64,000 nt of DNA from Medicago truncatula (GCF_003473485.1 NC_053042.1:52539762-52603761); one strand, 5' to 3'. Positions 22,860 through 39,092 are shown, numbered from the stretch's first letter. The notes: generated from the sequence alone by a model not told the origin. Program-made: numbers and translations.

Positions 22860-23215
22860 GACGAGTTTGGACATACAATCTATTACAATGAAACCAAACT
22901 AAGGTTTATTAAAAGAATCGACCACTAATTTTGCATCTAATTCAAAAATAACATTATTCAAACCCAACTTTGAAGTCCATTTGATAGCTTGCAATAAACC
23001 ATTTGCTTCACCTTCCTTGACTAATAACACAGGAGCATACCTTGTAGTTTTAGCTTTAATAAAATTCTCATGATGGTCGCTAAGACAGATACTGATACCC
23101 ACTTTGTTATTCATAAAAGCTACATTGATGTTACATTTTAATTTTTCAAGAGGAGGTCCTGCCCATTTTGTCAAATCTGGTTGCGGTTGTGGGGCTACAA
23201 CATTTCACATATTTT
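22860..23215 (-). pseudogene. RNase H-like domain relic of a non-LTR retrotransposon
   Basis: The minus-strand frame at 23174-22899 reads WAGPPLEKLKCNINVAFMNN, then VGISICLSDHHENFIKAKT and GEANGLLQAIKWTSKLGLNN, VIFELDAKLVVDSF. This is the plant RVT_3/RNase H-like domain found at the C-terminus of LINEs and in stray copies. It stops at a TAA and continues with poor match to about 22800. Confidence 0.75.
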
Positions 23216-23249
23216 GGACATTGCGATTGTTGAAGAAATGTGGATGCTC

Positions 23250-24060
23250 TATGATAGATGAGCGTGACCGTCTCCATTCTCCCAAAGCTTCAAATTCCGA
23301 TATGGGCTCTGAAGTAAACGCTAGCCGATATGGGCTCTGATAAGAAACATACACATCCCATTGAGATGCTGAATATTTTCTTCCACTTTCATAAGCTTTG
23401 AATCAGCTTATATTCAATATCTCAAAGCAAGAAGAAACACAAGCATAAGAAATTGCTTATTAGTACTTCCTAGTTCTTATTTTACATCATATTAAAATTG
23501 GTCTTCTTTCTCATGTTTGCAGGATGAAGCCTCCCTCTTCCTTAGCATGATATATTTCTATGAAGTATTAGTAATAGTAGGTATCACTTGCTTTCATATC
23601 ATTCCTTACCATTTTCTTTTAAATTCCTCACCAAATTTTATTTCCAATGATTTCTATTATATAATTTCTTCTGGTCATGCGGCCTACATTTGTGATGCTC
23701 AACAAAGCGTCTTTGAAATAATAGTTTTATTTATCCAAATATTGCAGGTGATTACTAGTTACTTATCTTTGAGCATGAAAACCATCTTAAATGATCACAT
23801 TAATACAGTTGAGGTAAAAAATAAAACAGCATGTTGCCAATTTTATACTCCTATTTATTTGTTAATTTGATTGTGATCAATTCTATGCTGAAGTTAATAG
23901 CCTTTAAGTGTATAACATCCACTTTCTTTATTAAAGGTTTTTTAGCTAGACTTGGAATGAAGGTGGATTGAACCAGATGAAGGATTGAATATGGAGGTCT
24001 CAACTCTCAATGTGTAGGGTGTGTCAATACCATCTTAATTTAGCTTATATATTTTTTATC
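23250..24060. repeat. Degenerate duplicated block (copy 4)
   Basis: Carries CCGATATGGGCTCT (23326), CCCATTGAGATGCT, TTCTTCCACTTTCATA, TCTCATGTTTGCA (23508) and CATGCGGCCTACATT (23676), paralleling copies 1-3. It lies immediately downstream of the intact cysteine protease gene. Confidence 0.65.
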
Positions 24061-24380
24061 CTATAAATCATTATTCCATTTTCAAATTCTACACAACTAT
24101 AATGAAAAGAAAGAAGAAAAAAAAAATGAATAAAAAATATTGTTTCCAAAGAGTTCTTTGTTAACAAATACAACACAAGTGGTATGCAAATTTCATCAGA
24201 ATATATAAAAAACAAAGGCACGCAACACATATTCTTAAATTGTAAATTGATATTAAAAAACAGAGAGAATCAAGAATTTAAAAATGAATGAAAAATAAAT
24301 ATGTTATATTTACATAATAGACTGTTTTTGACTTGTTGTGCTTAAGCCAGCCATGAGTATTCCACTCTCTTCTGTCACAT

Positions 24381-26561
<2,181 letters not shown>

Positions 26562-26623
26562 GATGACGATGATTATAGAATTGGGAAGTGAATTGATGAA
26601 AAAGAATGTGAATGAGGTTGTTC

Positions 26624-26635
26624 TTATATAAGAGA
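26624..26635 (-). promoter_or_regulatory. Candidate TATA box of the cysteine protease gene
   Basis: The minus strand reads CTTATATAAGAAC about 65-70 bp upstream of the ATG at 26561. Position and sequence fit a plant TATA box with a short leader. Confidence 0.5.
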
Positions 26636-26699
26636 GAAAAGAAACGGAAATAGCGTTGAAATAGAAATTTGTCAACAACATGCGCTAGAAATAGGGGGA

Positions 26700-27230
26700 A
26701 GGTGCGTTTTTGGCTCGATTTAGGAGGAGAAACAACACACGTACGTATCAAATTCTGTTTTTCCCAACCAAATATATAGCATAGATATTTTTATTTTTAT
26801 TTTCTAAAAATAATGAACGATCACATTCTGTTTTTCCCAAGCAAAAATATAGCATAATTTTGTTTCCACTATATTACAAGAACCCAAATTCGACCAAAAG
26901 CAAATGCAATTATTTTACTATTTTATTGAATTAAGGAAGTCCACGATTTTAGACAAATTATGATACATTTTCCTGTGTATGCATGTATTTAATTATTTTT
27001 TTATGTGAATGGTGTATGAACTGTGTAGCTTTGCTTCCGAGTGTTTACAAGAAAGTACATCATGTATGCCATTTTCCTACAATACAAGTTCAATCTGTCA
27101 GCTGAAATTCATTAAATTATAGATAAAGCATAAGAAACAAATGTAGCTATATATACATACGTATAAATGCATGTTTTGGCTAGTATATATAAACATATAA
27201 TGAAATATGCACCTATATTATCATTGGAGA
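26700..27230. other. Intergenic spacer between the protease and multicopper oxidase genes
   Basis: The left part is the protease promoter region; the right part is downstream of the oxidase gene. TTCTGTTTTTCCCAA occurs twice (26754 and 26826). Otherwise nothing is recognised. Confidence 0.4.
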
Positions 27231-27234
27231 AGCT

Positions 27235-30200
27235 TCACTTGATCATCTTCAAGGGTCTCATCATAGCATTGTCTTCATGGTCCAATATCTACATCAAAAT
27301 GAGTATCAATACATGTATATTTTTAATAATTGTTACAAAAAAAATATATTATAAGCACTTACATGACAATGATACACGTAACCAGACTCCTTAGTTGCAT
27401 CAAACCCATACGTTGCATTGGTATGTATGTAAGCAAACCTAACAACAATCTTTGTAACAAACCCAGGTCTCATCTTAAACACATTCTTCCACCCTTTCTC
27501 ATAATCAGGCACCTTAACTTTCTTCCCACGTGCATGCTCATCCACGTGGCACTTCACAGCATCATTATTTTTCGTCATACAATCCTTAAATTCATCAGAT
27601 TTCACTAGCTCGGTCTGATCCAAAACCTTAAACAAACCCAAATGAATATGAAGTGGGTGATTATCATCAGTCAAATTAATCACATACCACACCTCACTGG
27701 ACCCCACTTTCGCAATTTCTGTAACCTGTGCTTCGTAAGGTTTCGCGTTGAAATACAAGTGAATCGGTTCATCAATATCACTCGTGTACTCATACATAGC
27801 AATATACCGTGTTTCCGTCACACTTGATAAATCAACAACCGGATATTCCACAAGCTTTTCCGGTATCCTTGACGTGTCAACTTCTTTATCCGGTAAAATT
27901 ACAAATTTCATAACCTTACCACTAGTTTCATCAACTGGATCACCGGTTGGGTAAGGATAAGCTGCATCATTACGTAGAATAGCAACGTTACTCTTAGATT
28001 CAGAAAAATCAACAATAACATCTGTGATCTCAGATGGCCCCACAAGAGTTTCATTACTCGTAACTGGCTTCCCGATATAAGCAGAATCAGATGCCACGTG
28101 TACAAATCTTAAACCATTACTGAAAAAGAGCCTGAAAAATCTAGCGTTACTTGCATTGATGATACGAAATCTATACTTACGACGTCGTACAGTTAAACGT
28201 GGCCAAGCTTTACCGTTTACAATGATTGCGTCACCAAAATATTCCGGTTGCCACTGTGGATGAATCGTAGGGTTGTTACCAGTTGAGTTCATGAAAATCG
28301 AACCGTCCGTTTTAAAGCTACGATCGAATAACATCAACGGTAAATCGAATTCGTTACCGTGTGGTAATTTTAGTGTTGATTCGATCGAAGGGTCACGAAT
28401 GATGTAGGTCCCAATTAAGCCAGCTAGAAGGTTGACTCTGGTCAAACCCATAGCATGGTCATGGTACCATAAATTTCCAGGGTGTTGATTATTTGGATAG
28501 TGATATGACTTTTTTGTCCAAGTGGGTCCCTTGATTTTGAATCCAGCGGTGAAAAATGAGTTTGGGTTACCATCGCTTTCGGGTTCATGAATTCCACCGT
28601 GGAGATGAACTACAGTGGGAATACCATTGGTTGTTTTGGTCAATGAAGTGGGGATAGTTGGGTCCCATGGGAGTATGTGATTTGGAGGGAGGTGATTTTG
28701 CCACGTCACGTCTGTGGAGATTCCGTTGAGGGCTTCGATTGTTGGACCAGGAATTGTTGCTTTGTGTTTGTTTAATCCGTAAGCGTAAACGGTTGTTGGT
28801 GGAAGATCTCTGTGGAATTTCTGCATTATAGAAAACAAGTTGGGGTACAAATTTCTTAATTGAATGACTGACTATTATTAAATAATGTTGAAATTAATAT
28901 AGTACAATTGACAACAATGTGAGTAGAATTAAAATTAAACAATGCTCCAAAGTGGAGAATGAGTGAGTGATCACTATCAGTAAGTGTCAAGACCTGAGTG
29001 GATGACACTAAAAAGGTTGGGGGAACTAATTCTTTGCTTCATAATTATCAATAAGCTAAGATCTTTTTAGAGCTTGTGGTCCACTAGTTGGTGAATGAAT
29101 TATATAGAACAATATTGTGATCAATACCATAGGTATTTTATAAAAATATTAGTATGATCATTATTTGCAACATCACTTCTTTTGAAGAAAGTACGGAACT
29201 TGGGACATGAGTTTGAGGAAATTACAGTTTGGAACAACCGTTATAGTTGTCCAAAAATGTGTAGCCTAGAGGTTTGGTACCTATGGCTAACATTTTCACC
29301 ATGTCCTCTAAAAATTTAGTGACAACTAGTAATCGTTTGTCTATAAAAAAACGTTATAGTTGATTATGCATCTGGCGTGCACCCTTTACAAACTGGCATT
29401 TGGGTAGCTAAGACCAGGGTCACATGCATATGCAAGTGTTAAAGGAATTCTGCTTAAAAGAAGGTACTGTAAATTTGTAGCATTTGATGGAAAAGGAATT
29501 GTAGAGCATTGAGAAAAAGTAAAAAAAAAAAATGGATATATCTAAATTTACCCCAAAGAATTGGATATATCTCTTTTGTTGGGTGGTAAAATTTTATGGA
29601 ATGTGTGTTTTACGAGAATAAAAGAGTTTAACGGTGGAGTTCGTTGCTCATTTGTCTTCTATTCGTTTGTAATTAATCCTAAGTACGTATAATTAAGTTT
29701 TCATAATGATGAATTGAATTCAATGTAAAAAATTAATATGGTATTTAAGTCCATTAACTATTTTTTTGAGGGAACTTATTTTAAACAATTTTAATAAATA
29801 CAAACTTTGTATTACCAATAAGAAAGAAAGTTATCTAGATCAAAAAAACCCAGGTATCAGAAACTTTGTATTAATCATGTGAACCATGTAAACCCACAGA
29901 AAAATAATCTAGAGATACTTTATCACACACAACTTTAAGATAAGAAAGAGAGTTATCTAGATCCTGAAATTCATGAACTGTGGTATAGTCCTATCGAAAC
30001 AAGTAAAGAATGAATTTGGCATGGTATAATAAAGACAACACAAAAAGCGGAGATTCGCATGCAATGAGGAATTTAAACAAAAAAAAAAAACAGCAACATA
30101 CCCATTTCTTCTTGAACATGCCAATCTTGAGAGACTTTGATTTGGGAACGCCATCTACAACCTTGTAGCCATAGACTTTGGGCATATTGGGAAGGTCATC

Positions 30201-30329
30201 AACAAACATCTTCAGCTTGGATGCATTTATGAGTTTGACTGTAGCTGCTGCTGATGATGATGATAAGGAAACAAAACATAGTAAATGAGCTAAAATTGTG
30301 AGTAGCTTCAAGAGCACTGTTTTCTCCAT
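27235..30329 (-). CDS. LPR1/LPR2-type multicopper oxidase (ferroxidase family)
   Basis: Three exons: 30329-30102, 28820-27363 and 27288-27235. The product is 579 aa, close to the ~581 aa of Arabidopsis LPR1. A hydrophobic N-terminus (about residues 7-29) looks like a signal peptide. All four copper-ligand motifs are present: HLHGG (~148-152), WYHDHAMG (~193-200), HPLHIHLG in the C-terminal cupredoxin domain, and YHCHILDHEDNAMM, which is split by the last intron. The family acts in the secretory pathway and cell wall; LPR1 oxidises iron and controls root growth arrest at low phosphate. Substrate here is inferred from family. The first intron (28821-30101) is ~1.3 kb with no recognised insertion. 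Confidence 0.93.
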
Positions 30330-30363
30330 CGCTACCTTGTTGTAAGGTGGATTTGAGATAGAG

Positions 30364-30375
30364 TATTATAAAGGG
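30364..30375 (-). promoter_or_regulatory. Candidate TATA box of the multicopper oxidase gene
   Basis: The minus strand reads CTTTATAATACTC about 40 bp upstream of the ATG at 30329, which would leave only a very short leader. Confidence 0.4.
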
Positions 30376-30439
30376 AGAAAAAGGAGAATGTTGCAGTGAG
30401 AACTCAAAACAATAGGATAATTGAATTATAGTTTAAGCA

Positions 30440-31290
30440 TAAACTTAATATGTGAGCCGTTCGATATGTATTCAACGATTCTGATTCGGAGATTGCATTG
30501 GTAGCAAAATGTGGGTTGGAAATGTTGAGTGGGAAATAGGAAGGGTATTTGTAGGACGAATATTGGTCAATATTTGGAGTAATGTAATATGTCATGGTAA
30601 AGATTCCAGTACCTTGTGCAATGCTCGTGGCCACAATTGGATCACTCGCAATATAGAAACCAAATTAATTAATACTTTAAATATTCAATTTAAATCAATT
30701 AAATTGGTCAAACTAAACAAACAAATTCAAACCTCAATTAATTTGAAAATTAATTTTATATTGCTTCAAATTGATTATCAAGATTTGAGTCAAATATAAT
30801 AAATATCACTTAATGCACTTTAATTTATTTTATTTCAATTTTGTCTGTAACAAATACTCCATTTTAATATGACTATTTTGAGTATCTATAGAAGAGGACG
30901 AAGATACTACATAGTATTAAAAAAGTTTATAATGCAAAAACAAAAAATTAACGGCAAAGTAGAATATATTATATATTGGGTGCTAAATACAATAAGTTTT
31001 AAACCAACAAATATATTATATACTATCGAGTTTTTAACTCAATATATATTATATATTGGGTTTTTTCCTTCTAAAAACAAAAATACAATGAGTTTTAAAC
31101 CAACAAATCACGATAAAGCATAATGGTATTCAATCCTCTAAAAATTGCAAACAATGAGTTTTAAACCGCCAACTTGTTCAAAACGTTTTCCTTCATTCCC
31201 GCAATTACTCTCTCTACAACCACAAAACAATATGAAGAAAGAAACCATAGCAATAGCATAACAACTTCACACTACACGCACAATACCCTC
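30440..31290. promoter_or_regulatory. Divergent intergenic region between LPR-type oxidase and AIP1
   Basis: About 970 bp separate the two start codons, so the genes are transcribed away from each other. Within 30985-31170 the motif AATRAGTTTTAAACC occurs three times (near 30990, 31087 and 31153), and ATATATTATATATTGGG occurs at 30963 and 31043. All sit within ~320 bp of the AIP1 start. A regulatory role is speculative. Confidence 0.4.
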
Positions 31291-31300
31291 AATTCCAACA

Positions 31301-34300
31301 ATGGCAACTCTCTCTGAAACCTACGCTTGCGCACCTTCCACCGAACGCGGCCGCGGCATTCTCATCTCCGGCGATCCCAAAACCAACAACATTCTCTATT
31401 GCACTGCACGATCCGTCATCATTCGCAATCTTGATAATCCCTTACAGGTCTCTGTTTACGGCGAACATTCTTATCCTGTCACCGTCGCACGTTACTCCCC
31501 CAACGGCGAATGGATCGCGTCCGCTGATGTTTCCGGTACCATTCGCATTTGGGGAACTCATAATGATTATGTTCTCAAGAACGAATTTCGTGTTCTATCT
31601 GGTCGGATCGATGATCTTCAGTGGTCTGCAGATTGCCAGAGGATTGTTGCTTGTGGAGATGGAAAGGGAAAATCGTTTGTCCGCGCTTTTATGTAATCAT
31701 ATTTATCCTTTTCATACCTCATTATTTATGTTATGACTTTTGAGTTACAACTGATCGAATGTGTTTGTCTAACATCCACCACACGACACTCACTTATGTG
31801 ATTATATTGAAACTAATTCTTTTCTCAAATTATTATCAACGTTCATGTGTTAATATCCACGTTGTCCGTGTCGATTTTGTTTGTTTTTAATTTCATGCAA
31901 TATCAAATTTATATCTATGTATCTCACGTGTAGTTTGAATGTTTGATGATCCAGTCACAATCACTGGTGGAGTGGATCAGATTTTTGATAGTCTTGGCCA
32001 CAAGCTTCCGAATCTCCTTTTACTAATATAATAATAAGGGAAATGTTAATGTACAAATATAAAAACTTGAATTGATTAGTTGATATCACATTATTTCTCT
32101 TGAGTAGTGAGGAAGATGTGACTTCATTATATTTAAAAATAAGAATTCAATCTTAATATATAGGGATGAATTAAGTAAGCTTGACTATGTGTTGTTTGAG
32201 AAATAAATAAGAACTTGTTACATGTGGTAAGGTTCTGTGCAGAGTTGAGCTATCCTAAATAATATTGTATTGCTCATGTGACCAAGGAAATTGTATGGAA
32301 ATTCTTTTGATAAAAAAACTTGTAATTCTATGGATGCTGGTTAATTACATTTTTAAATTTCAACTACTCTATGGCATCTAAGGTTTCCACCACTTAGCAG
32401 AGCTAAACACATCAGCTATCATGTCTCCGTCTACCCTGTATGATTTAGATGGATGTAATGTAACCATTTGATTTCCTAACTTGTTTGAGTATTTTAAATA
32501 TATTTTTTGCAGTAAGGCTTGAATTTAAATTACCATATTGTCAGATTAATTCCTCTTTACTTGGAAGAATTGACTAATTGCATGCATGGGTGAATGTGCT
32601 TCCATCCTCTCTCTTTTTTTACCACCTGATCCCTTTTTTAATGTTTAAAACATTTTGCATTTGAAGGTGGGATTCAGGTTCCACTGTTGGTGATTTTGAT
32701 GGCCATTCACGGCGGGTTCTAAGTTGTGCATTCAAACCAACAAGGCCATTCCGCATTGTCTCGTGTGGAGAAGATTTTTTAGCAAACTTTTATGAAGGTC
32801 CGCCGTTCAAGTTCAATATGTCCATCAGGTAAGTGTTATTATCTGTTGTAGCATATCTGCCTCTCTAATTAAGCAATAGATAAAATTTTCAAATTATAAA
32901 TGAGCTTATCCCTTTTTTCATTTTTTTTATTTACCTTGTCTTCTTTTTAAGGGGGTAGTCTATTATCAATAACATTTTCTATGAATGTAACCAACCACAC
33001 ATTGAATAGACAAAAAATGAATGTATGTCTATTCCTAGGGTATTAAAATATGGAGAATGCTAACCAGTGTCCTGGAGGCATTGGTTAAGCAACTAAAACA
33101 AGTAAGTTTTTAATGAAAAGTAATGCAATCATTATTTGGTCAAATAGATTGAAATGGGTTTTAACATGGTAACTTCATCATAAGTTTATAAGTCGTAGTA
33201 TTATCAATTCTTTACATCTTGGAATAGTATCTAGTTCTAGCTTGAAATAAGTATTTTGGGTTGAGTAGGTTTCTATTTCCTTATTCAGGTTGTCATAGAA
33301 GACATTCTATATCTGCAGGGACCATACGAATTTTGTCAACTGTGTTAGATATTCTCCAGATGGGAGCAAATTCGTTACAGTTAGCTCAGATAGGAAGGGT
33401 ATTATATATGATGGAAAGACTGGGAGTAAACTTGGAGAGTTTTCTGAAGAGGACGGTCACAAGGGCAGCATATATGCAGTTAGTTGGAGTCGTGACAGTA
33501 AACAGGTGAACTCCAGGTTGTGTTTGAATGTTACTGTTTTATTATGTTGACATTGATAAAAATTTCGTCTTTTTTCTTTTGGCCAGAATTGTATATAAGA
33601 TTGCAATGTGAAATCGATTCTGTACTGGTTTAACATTGTTGAGAGCTTAATCACCACATACATATACATACACATACAAAATGAATGTGCATGCATACAA
33701 ATATCATATATGTAAGGAGGAACATGTTATGAATTTATTTGTGCTATTTTAGATGTTCAGTACTGCTATTTACATTCTAGTTTAAATTAAGTAAAAAAAA
33801 TTACAGGTTCTTACTGTCTCTGCTGACAAGTCTGCAAAAGTGTGGGATATTGATGAGAATGGTAGTGGAACAGTACATAAGACATTGGCACATCCTGAAT
33901 CTGGTGGGGTGGAGGACATGCTCGTTGGTTGTCTTTGGCAGAATGATCATCTGCTTACTGTCTCCCTTGGTGGCACGATTAGTTTATACTCTGCTAAGGA
34001 TCTAGATCAAAGCCCAAAGTCCTTATCTGGTCACATGAAGAATATCACTGTTTTGAATCTGCTCAACAAAAGTGAAAAGATGCTTTTGTCTAGCAGCTAT
34101 GATGGAGTGATCATTAGATGGATTCCAGGCATTGGCTATAGTGGTAAGTTTGACAGTAAACAATTTGGATTAATCAAATTGTTAGCAGCTGCTGAAGAAG
34201 AAGTTGTTACTTCTGGATTTGACAACAAGGTAACTGATATATATGTGTCATAACTAATCATTATCATCATATGGGCTCTTCAATTGTCAAGCTTAAAAAA

Positions 34301-35722
34301 TAACCAATAGATACATTTTATATTCAGCTGTTCTGTCATCGATGCCCATATCAAACATAAAAGTGAAACTACACCTCTAATGTCACTCTGATTGCTGAAT
34401 TATTTTTACAAAAATTCAAATATTTCTGATTGCGTTTAAACTACATCTGGTAGAAGCCAGGGAGTTTGTTTTGTTCATGTATTATCCTGAAAGAACATGC
34501 AAAATCAAGTATGTTGATTCCATTATTAGAGGTTGAACTTGCATCAAAGTGTAAAATCTAAATCTAGGCCTCTGATTTTTGCAACTGTTGAAACAATCTT
34601 TAACGAAGACTTTGTTCTTGATTATCTGTGAAACAAAATGTTGCTAAATAATGCATTTACTGTAGGTGCAACATGATTTGGATGAAGTCTTCAATCATTA
34701 TTACCAATTCATAAACTAAGGACATGTTAATAGATATTCAAAAGCTAGCTCTAGAATAGAATTATTGCAGGCAACTTGTTGATTTCTTGATTCTATAATT
34801 GATAGTATTTAAATTTAAATGTATTAAATGCAGGTATACAGAGTTCCCCTGCAAGGGGATAATTTTGGTCCTGCTGAGCATGTTGATGTTGGAAGCCAGC
34901 CAAAGGATTTGGGCCTTGCACTTAATTCCCCCAAGCTTGCTCTTATTGGAATTGAATCCGGGGTTGTCTTACTTAACGGTTCAAATATTGTCACCACTGT
35001 AAACCTTGGCTTTGTTGTGACAGCGTCTACTATTTCACCTGATGGCAGTGAAGCAATTGTAGGTGGGCAAGATGGTAAGCTGCATATTTATTCTATCTCA
35101 GGAGATACACTTACAGAACAAATTGTTCTTGAGAAGCACCGAGGAGCAATCAGTGTAATCAAATATTCTCCAGATGTTTCCATGTTTGCATCAGCTGATC
35201 TAAATCGTGAAGCTGTTGTGTGGGACTGTGCTTCCAGAGAGGTAACTTGAGCCTGATATGACTGTTCCATGAAGTTGATATGTCTTGTGCCTGAATGCTT
35301 TGTTTGTCCTATATATACCAAATTTTCCTATGTGAAATGAGAAATACATGACTTATACTCTCATGATTGTAACATTATTGCTTCAATTATCATGATGTAC
35401 ACTTGTTTTTGTCATAACTTACTGAAAAATGTCGTTGCTAAATAAATCTTCCTTTCTCTTTCAGGTGGTGCTTAATAACATGTTGTTTCACACTGCACGT
35501 GTAAACTGTCTTGCTTGGTCACCTAATAGCAAACTGGTAGCTACTGGTTCACTTGATACATGTGTTATTGTATACGAAATTGGAAAGCCAGCATCAAGCC
35601 GCAGAACCATAAAAGGGGCTCATTTAGGTGGAGTGTATGGCTTGACTTTTATTGAGCCAGAAAGAGTGGTCAGTTCGGGAGAAGATAGTTGCGTTCGTGT
35701 TTGGGATTTAATTTCAGAATAA
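31301..35722 (+). CDS. AIP1: Actin-interacting protein 1 (AIP1), WD40-repeat protein
   Basis: Six exons: 31301-31692, 32667-32828, 33319-33505, 33807-34229, 34834-35241 and 35465-35722. The product is 609 aa, the usual AIP1 size. WD40 repeats run through the whole protein (for example [68 protein letters not shown] and [14 protein letters not shown]), forming the two-propeller fold of the family. AIP1 works with ADF/cofilin to disassemble actin filaments in the cytoplasm. The N-terminus ([20 protein letters not shown]) is typical for plant AIP1. All splice sites are GT-AG and no defect is seen. Confidence 0.95.
33050..33130. mobile_element. MITE family C end fragment in an AIP1 intron
   Basis: AATGCTAACCAGTGTCCTGG followed by GCATTGGTTAAGCAAC matches the end sequences seen at 61490-61545 (inverted) and 47968. 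Only one end is recognised. It lies in intron 2 of AIP1. Confidence 0.45.
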
Positions 35723-37200
35723 ATTAGCCTCCCAATGTATGTTGCGGTTTTGTCGTAAGAAATTGATTGATGCGTTGTATTATATGATGATTATCTTCAC
35801 TGCTCGCTCTGCAATGGTTATGCAGTAGGAAGAAAAGTTAAGATTACAATAGTGTCTAGGTATCTATTTTCGACGGATTTCTCCTTGAACTATCAATCTT
35901 ATTCTTTATTATCCTAGCCGATTTTGATCTGCAGAGATGGGGTATTCTTAATAATTTCCAAAGAAATTGGCAACAATTGGTCTTTGTCTAAGCAAATTAG
36001 CTTCCTTTATTTTGCCTATCAAAGCAATTTAATTCACTTTTGTTTCAATAAGCGAATTTGTCCATCTAACAAACAAGGGATTCAGTAAAAAGAAAAGAGA
36101 GCAAGAAACAAGGATTATTGTGGTCTTATTTTATGTGTATACCTATAAATTAACTTAACATGTCTGTTATCTGCAACTTGTGGGTTGCAAACCTTGCACA
36201 TTCAGTTCAGATCGGATAGTTTCACTTCTTTACACTTTAGCATGAGGTTTTAAGGGTTTGATTTCCTTATAGGGTTTTAGAGCTCGTTTGGATGTACTAA
36301 CGAAGCACATTGAAGAGCCTAGCATCATGACATAGTTGTATTTAGAGAGTCTAGAGAAGAAATAAAGAGGAGGTTAAATACTTGGAGATAAGAAAAGGAT
36401 AAATTTCAATTAACTACTTAGTGATAAGGGAAAGTCGAAAGAATGACGTTATAAAATCAAAAAAAAGGAATTAGGTTTTGAGACATTTTAGCCACCGTCA
36501 AGAAAAATGTTTGACGAGATCTAGTAAGTGTTCATGAGACATTTCTCTGTTGCAAAAAAACACAGAAATGCGCTCATTTTAAATAATCGAAATACATGTC
36601 AACCATATCACTTGGATGTAATGACGGATGTCCTTTTCGAAATAAATGTGAACCACCAAATCGCAAAACATGCATACGAATATCATGCATATGAATATCA
36701 TAAGGTAACACAATACAAATTCCAAACCACCACAAAACATGGAGCCAACTGATACCAACGAAATCACATTAAAATAAAAGATCATTAATATATTCCTCCT
36801 CTCAACACCCTCTTAAACACGACATTGAGTTTAAGGGAACAACTCTACGACTAGTGTAGTTATCTTTGGTTGAATTCCTCTTACCTTTTTTAAATAAAAA
36901 AAAATATCTTAAATATCAATAATAATTAATAAGAGTCTAGAATACTTATTTTTTTCAATAACTTCTATACAAGGAAAATTAAATAATTAAATCAATCCAA
37001 TTGACTATCTTGTATACAAAATTGTAAACTATTTAGATATTTATTGGCCTGTTGGGTTAATAAAAGATATTTACATATTTTTTTAATGTAAAAATGAAAG
37101 TGCAAATGCATCATTATGATTTTTTTTGGTATATCAACAACGTTGACACTCCAATGAAACTTGTAATCATGTGCAACACCTCCTAAAATATTATTGGTAA
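35723..37200. other. Spacer downstream of AIP1, no gene seen
   Basis: The first ~150 bp are probably the AIP1 3' untranslated region. The rest is AT-rich with no recognised coding frame or repeat boundary. Confidence 0.4.
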
Positions 37201-37212
37201 TGAAAAAAGAAA

Positions 37213-37722
37213 TGACTATTATTTTTCCGATCCTATGTTATTCTCGGACGTCCTGTAAAATTTACAAAAATATCCTTGGTTCAGATTATATAATTTGAAC
37301 CAGATTGTTAGCATTTTTCGGATTATAAAATCTGAAATACTAGGAACTCCATTACGACATTTATTTTGTCGTAAAAAATGTTTAAGAAAAGATGGGAAGT
37401 GAAGAATGAATGAAATTGTCGAAGATACTAGCCTATTTATAACCTTAAACAAGTCATAGATCATAACTACAGTCAAATGATACGTTTTCCATGCCCCAAC
37501 CGTCCAAAAATGCATTAAACACACAACCGTCTAAATCTTTGGTGAAACGCCACCATCCATATAAACCAAAGTCTAATTAAAATTATGGTAAAAGAAAATT
37601 TCGAATTATATAATTCAAAAATTCCTAACAATTTAATTCGGATTATATAATCGGAAGGAGAGGTATTTTTAGAGAAAAAGTTAAGGCGCGTAAGAAATAC
37701 GTAGGATTGGAAAAATAATTGC
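37213..37722. mobile_element. Probable non-autonomous element with imperfect inverted ends
   Basis: ATTATTTTTCCGATCCTATG at 37219 and, inverted at about 37700-37722, ATTATTTTTCCAATCCTACG form terminal repeats. The interior has several GGATTATATAATC-like palindromes. No convincing target duplication was found. Confidence 0.5.
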
Positions 37723-39092
37723 TCATGACTCGAGTCATGGACCATGGAATCTCCTTGACTTAGCGGCAGCATTATGCTTTCTAGTCAATATGGTCCTCCC
37801 GGTGCATCTCCTTCCTTAATAACAAACCAACCTTCAACCAAACTGCTTCCTTTTCTAGGAAAAACATTAATGGATCTACTCTTTTTCTTTTAATGGATCC
37901 ACTTATCTCATCATAATGAAATTATTATATAAAAAATACAATTATCATAAAAATTGAATCGTCCTTTTTCTCTACACACAGTTGGTCGTACACATTTTAA
38001 AAGGGACTTTCACAAAATAATTCCACGTTTATTAAAGTTATAGTTTCTGAAAGTTGGTACCAATAAAGATAAAAGTGTATTTATGGCTTACCATCTTCTT
38101 TAATAAAAGTTTAGACTTAAATATCACTTGACCCACCAACTTCATTACTAGAATATAGTAGTACGAACTAGCAGTCTGCTTTAACTTTGTTTAGTTCCTT
38201 CATTTCCCTTTCATTAAACATATAAAATGCTAGTACAATGTTCAGTTGTAAATTCTCTATGGATAAGCACTATTACCTTGCTATCAGCATCATTTGTGTA
38301 TAATTAGCATTCTAATAAATATAATACTCCATCAACATTCAAGTTTCAATGTGGTCCCTTCTGGTTATAATCACACGTGACGTACGCGTGCTAATCTACC
38401 TAACGTGCACAATACAATATTCACAACGATGCACTTTGTTGTCAACCAAACTGTTCCTACACGCACAGTTTCATCATGTTTGTGCGCACAGAAAACAGTA
38501 ACTTGTTTCACCTTGTCTACTTTGAGTAAGAATGTCCCATATCCTATCCAATAGTATAATAAAACAAAACCCATTCATCAATGTCCCTTAATCCTCCTCC
38601 GGTACTCACTTTGGTTAGCAATAAACATGTACTTAATTAATTTAGTAGTATTATTTTAAAAAACCAATACAAGACGGTTCATACATACATACATACATAC
38701 CTTAATACAAATCAAGGTTTTTAAAACCTTGATTCATACATTCCAATTCGAGCTTGAATCATGGCTCAAAAGTCTCACCGGTTTGATAACCAATTCGATT
38801 TTAAAAACATGACTAATTAGAATCACATTAAGATTAACAACATAAGAAACACAAGTCATGAGACACAACCACAGACATTTTTAAAAAGGCCCACATCATC
38901 ATCTCAACTACTACACAGTACACTACTGATAAAGATTCACAAACAAACAAACACATCCAACATCCTAACACAAACCTGTCCCACCAAATTACAGTCAAAC
39001 TACTATACTAACTTAGAAAATGGGACTTAGGTCAAACACAATCCATTTTGCATCTTTTTTTCCTTCACTTTTTAACTCTACAATCACTATCA
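37723..39092. other. Spacer and probable HIPP 3' region, no gene seen
   Basis: Contains a (CATA)n run at 38682-38700. A near-perfect palindrome, with arms AATCAAGGTTTT and AAAACCTTGATT around one T, lies at 38709-38733. No coding frame was recognised. Confidence 0.45.

Noticed and set aside
38701-38740. Palindrome AATCAAGGTTTT/AAAACCTTGATT as a terminator or RNA gene
   Set aside because: Plant genes do not use such hairpins as terminators and no flanking RNA-gene signal is present.
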